Part shown: positions 61,201-64,000 of the stretch, in pieces
Position numbering within the stretch: position 1 is the stretch's first letter
Layout of the letters: each line of letters opens with the position of its first letter
Assembly: GCA_023055505.1 (NCBI GenBank)
Contig: JALIRH010000026.1
Coordinates: 6,649,591 to 6,713,590, forward strand
Direction of reading: 5' to 3'
Length of the DNA: 64,000 bases
DNA from: Callipepla californica brunnescens
Lineage: Eukaryota; Chordata; Aves; Galliformes; Odontophoridae
The notes under the pieces: model-generated
Databases searched by the model: none
What the model saw: the letters and a program-made list of their open reading frames with translations, nothing else
Told to the model about the DNA's origin: nothing
Translations under genes and position numbers: made by a program

Positions 61201-62876
61201 GTAGAGGTTTGCTGCGTTAAAAGCCAGTCATATATCATGTTGCCCAGCATAGCAAAGTGTATATATGAGCACGGTGGACTTGATGTACATACATGTATAA
61301 GTGCATTGCTGAGCTGGAATGTAGGACCAGCAGGCAGCACCTGAGAAATTGAATCCTTTTTCTTATGGCAGACAACCTCACAGAGGATATTAGTTCAGAG
61401 GACCTTATAGGTCACTCCACCATCACCAGACATTATAATTCTGAATACTCCAGAGAAATTTTTAGATTGTAGGAAGTCTAAAAGCTGGAAATGTGAAGTG
61501 TTTTCTGCAGAAAGCAACAGAATTAAAGATATTGGTAGTCTTGCAGCTCTTTGTGCTAGCAAAATGTATATAAAATTAACTCCTGTGTGATCCTAAGAAG
61601 CTGATCGTGCCCTAAATTACTGATGGGGCAAATAAAACCCTCTTGATCCCTGCTAATCTGACTTGGAGGACAGATGTCCCCCATATCCTAAATACAGTGA
61701 ATGGTTTAATCCTTTGTGTGTGCGTAAGATACAGTTCAGTTGAGAATTTTACGTCAGTAGAAACACAGCTGTACTCTGCTTACATCCTGGTTTGTTGGTT
61801 TTGTTTTTTTTGCCATCCAGTTTCCAGAAGCCAAATTACTGAGGAAGGAAAAGAATATTCTTTTCTGGTTCCTCATAGTTACAAGTATATTGTAAGTACC
61901 CAGCAATGCAGTGTGGTCTCAGAACTCTTTGCATATCATTAATGACTAGATTTCCTAAGATTCATGCTGCAGAATTAATTTCCTGTTTTTATGAGTTCTC
62001 TTAAGCTGATTTACAGTCCTTCAGTAAGTGTGTCTTGGTTTGTGCATTTCTTGCTCCCATGACTGTAAGGACAAAGCTTTTCCAAATTTCATTCTTGAAT
62101 ATGTAAAGGCTTTGCACTTTCTAGTCCAGATTTATTCATGAGCACGTTATTGCACAGATGACTCTGTCAGACCAAATGCTGACAGCTCCTGAGCCGATGT
62201 TGTAGAAGGCAAGAGCAACCCTGGGACTTTTTCAGATATACATGCACCCAAGCTAAGTGATTACTTCAGTTACGTAAAATTTTACAGAAACTGGTCTTTG
62301 TAATAACAAAATACCTGAAACTTTGTGCAGGAAGATTTTGAATGGACGGCGAATAGGTGCCTTGTGGATACGATCTGTTTTCCCAGTTCTCTCCATGTGC
62401 TGGATTCCAGTAGTTTCTTTCACCTCAGCGTGTTATCCACAGTGCCGTGCCATGGCAGTGTGTTACCGTTTCCTTGGACAGTATTTGCTAGTAAATGCAC
62501 TTCCTTAATGTTCAACTCTTTTTAACCATTTCTAATATATTTATTAGTATTTCTGACTCCTGTAATTGTTTCTTTTGTCACTGAAATTGTCCACAGACTT
62601 TAATTAAGCCCATGAGCCTAGAGAATTTGACAATTTAATTCTTTTAAATGCAGCCTTATTGCCAAGCAGGGTTTCCCTGCAGCCTTCCCAGCTGTCGTTT
62701 TTATAGAGGGAACAGCTTTGAGTGTCACACTGTTAACTGTGTTCAGGTACTTTTATTCAATGGGCATGGTATTTACTGATAATTAAAATGAACAAATTTA
62801 AATGACCAGCTAGTGAAAAACAAATACAAATGAAACCTGCTTTAAATAAAAACGCATTCTTCGCTGTAATCCCACT
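55219..62876. other. Long unique AT-rich stretch, no gene seen
   Basis: About 7.6 kb without a recognisable gene. Low complexity: AAAC-type at about 55421-55441, poly(A) at about 56921-56937, T-rich at 58019-58042, T22 at 58413-58434, T-rich at about 59605-59623 and A-rich at 59761-59770. The 131-codon minus frame at 56574-56969 and the 137-codon plus frame at 57577-57990 contain no domain. An acceptor-like tract ends at about 58229 (CTTCTTTCCTTTCAG) without a convincing donor. Confidence 0.6.
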
Positions 62877-62891
62877 ATTAATCAATCAAAG
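62877..62891. promoter_or_regulatory. Composite homeodomain/PBX-HOX and TCF/LEF-like site
   Basis: ATTAATCAATCAAAG combines a TTAATCAA homeodomain core, ATCAATCA (reverse TGATTGAT, the PBX-HOX heterodimer site) and ATCAAAG (reverse CTTTGAT, the TCF/LEF core) in 15 bases. It lies in an AT-rich, transposon-free patch (about 62740-62960) that looks like conserved non-coding DNA. Motifs are visible; function is inference. Confidence 0.3.
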
Positions 62892-62970
62892 TCTGTCATA
62901 CCAGAAGTATAATGGATCTATATGAACTGTAATTACCACACTTGAAAAGAGTTCTACAAAGTGGGATCTT

Positions 62971-63009
62971 TATTTTCTCTCTTTTTTTTTTTTTTCCCCC
63001 CCACACAGG
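62971..63009. repeat. Polypyrimidine run ending in an acceptor-like CAG
   Basis: A C/T tract with about 15 T followed by 7 C, then ACACAG. It resembles an extremely strong splice acceptor, but downstream frames close quickly and no donor is seen before the RT relic, so I regard it as low-complexity DNA. Confidence 0.6.
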
Positions 63010-63100
63010 ATAAATATTATATCTCATGATCCAAATCTTTTATGTTTTCTGTAGAATACTTGAAGTGAAACGATGCATCATTTACCGCTGAAAACAGAGT

Positions 63101-63532
63101 AAATGGGTCCCTGAAGGATTTATTTTAAGTCAGATGCATTTGTCGTTCTATATTGATAATCTTTGCACTTCATTATCATATTCAACTCACCATTTATATG
63201 CAGATGACACAATCATTTATGATAATAGATTATACTAGAAGAAAGCTTAATATTATCTTCAAGCTGATTTAAATGAGCTTTAAGATCATCTGGCACAATC
63301 TAAATTACTATTAAATATTAATGAAACAAAGATCATATTATTTGGCTCAAAACAGAAGTTGGGTAAACTGAACAACTGGCAGTCAATGCGACCTTGGAGA
63401 CAGTTGGGAAATGTCAGTTGTGAAGAATATGGATACATCATTTTTCATTGTATGACTAAACTATTGATTAACTGTGAAGATTTGAAAGAAAGCCAAAAAT
63501 TTTATTTGTGCTTAGAAAATATGTTGACTTAG
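63101..63532 (+). mobile_element. Fossil non-LTR reverse transcriptase (YADDT type, not CR1)
   Basis: One frame (codons starting at 63107+3n) reads through conserved LINE RT boxes. VPEGFILS at 63107 matches the (G)VPQGSxLxP box. FYIDNL follows. HHLYADDTIIY (catalytic YADD at 63197-63208) is the metal-binding box. Then come LQADLNEL and, at 63296, QSKLLLNINETKIILFGSKQ, the conserved thumb-side 'SKLxLNxxKTKxMLF' region. There are three stops (63236 TAG, 63248 TAA, 63281 TAA) and no frameshift over about 90 codons of alignable sequence; the frame then stays open to 63530. CR1 has FADDTKLGG here, so this is another LINE clade of the Jockey/CR1/L2/Rex/I assemblage. RTE is excluded because it has YADDL. 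No endonuclease domain or 3' end was found. It is defunct as a mobile element. Confidence 0.8.
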
Positions 63533-64000
63533 GGGAAAAGAAAAGATTTGTTTTCTTGCATTTTCAGTTTGTATTATGTACTTCGGGTTTTGCTGATAGC
63601 TGCATTATGTTTGTTAGGAAAGATAAAGCATCTTTAACTTGGTTATCTAGGCAAATTTGTTTTGAATTATACATTTCATAAACATTACCGTCTGTCATTT
63701 TAGCAACAATTGGCAAAAAACAGAGAACTGTCAACATTTTATTGGTACATTATCCTTCTACTTCCTCTTTTTTCCCATCCCTGGCTTCAGTTAAGTTACA
63801 GTCTTCAATCGTTCATGATTTCTGAATTAGAAAAGTTCATAAGAATGGTGCCTCTACCTCTTAACCTGGAACTGTGAATTTGATGAAGTGAGTCAGGAAA
63901 TTGGGGTACATGTAGTATTTTGTATGTGTTTATTTTTACATAGGCCTGATCTGGCGAAGTCCTGAGCATATCCTAGCGAATGCAGATGAACTCAGTGACA
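63533..64000. other. Unique AT-rich DNA after the RT relic, no gene seen
   Basis: May contain unrecognised downstream sequence of the same retroelement, but I can align nothing specific to a LINE 3' end. No gene or RNA seen before the window ends. Confidence 0.5.

Noticed and set aside
63003..63058. Strong acceptor-like tract and following sequence as an exon
   Set aside because: All frames close within about 15 codons and there is no donor; the tract is simple C/T sequence.

Overview
The window looks like a gene-poor stretch (intergenic, or the inside of very large introns) from a bird nuclear genome, most likely a galliform such as chicken. Three things support this. It carries several degenerate CR1 retrotransposon fragments. 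It carries an internally deleted mariner whose ends and transposase remnant I recognise as the chicken 'Galluhop' type. The rest is AT-rich, CpG-poor unique DNA with vertebrate-style microsatellites and mononucleotide runs. Family names come from memory, not from a database search.

I find no protein-coding gene, rRNA, tRNA or CRISPR array that I can defend. Almost all open frames are short and have no recognisable domain. Two are unusually long (191 codons on the minus strand at 6625-7200; 197 codons on the plus strand at 40370-40963) but look like chance. Three short segments have exon-like splice borders and are listed as low-confidence candidates: 9068-9145, 31441-31455 and 55089-55218.

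Layout. 1-9 kb: CR1 3' end (820-980), hairpin plus C-tract (2261-2310), antisense CR1 reverse-transcriptase fragment (3400-3765), AT cruciform (4605-4636), long minus-strand open frame (6625-7200), and an AT-rich block with an RFX-type X-box (8200-8680). 9-31 kb: mostly featureless unique DNA with one exon-like GC pocket, a duplicated palindrome (13124-13173), a weak antisense CR1 fragment (about 20040-20135), a T-box-like palindrome (22794-22820) and a perfect inverted repeat (27129-27151). 31-45 kb: a (TA)34 microsatellite beside an antisense CR1 3' end, a microexon-like signal, the mariner deletion derivative (38092-38632), the 197-codon open frame and two microsatellites. 45-64 kb: a purine-rich strand segment (47820-48575), a sense CR1 RT fragment (50715-51130), a GC-rich pocket open on both strands (54953-55264), a composite TCF/PBX-HOX-like site (62877-62891) and, at 63101-63532, the best find.

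That find is a fossil reverse transcriptase of the YADDT type which is clearly not CR1. It keeps one reading frame over about 140 codons with only three stops.
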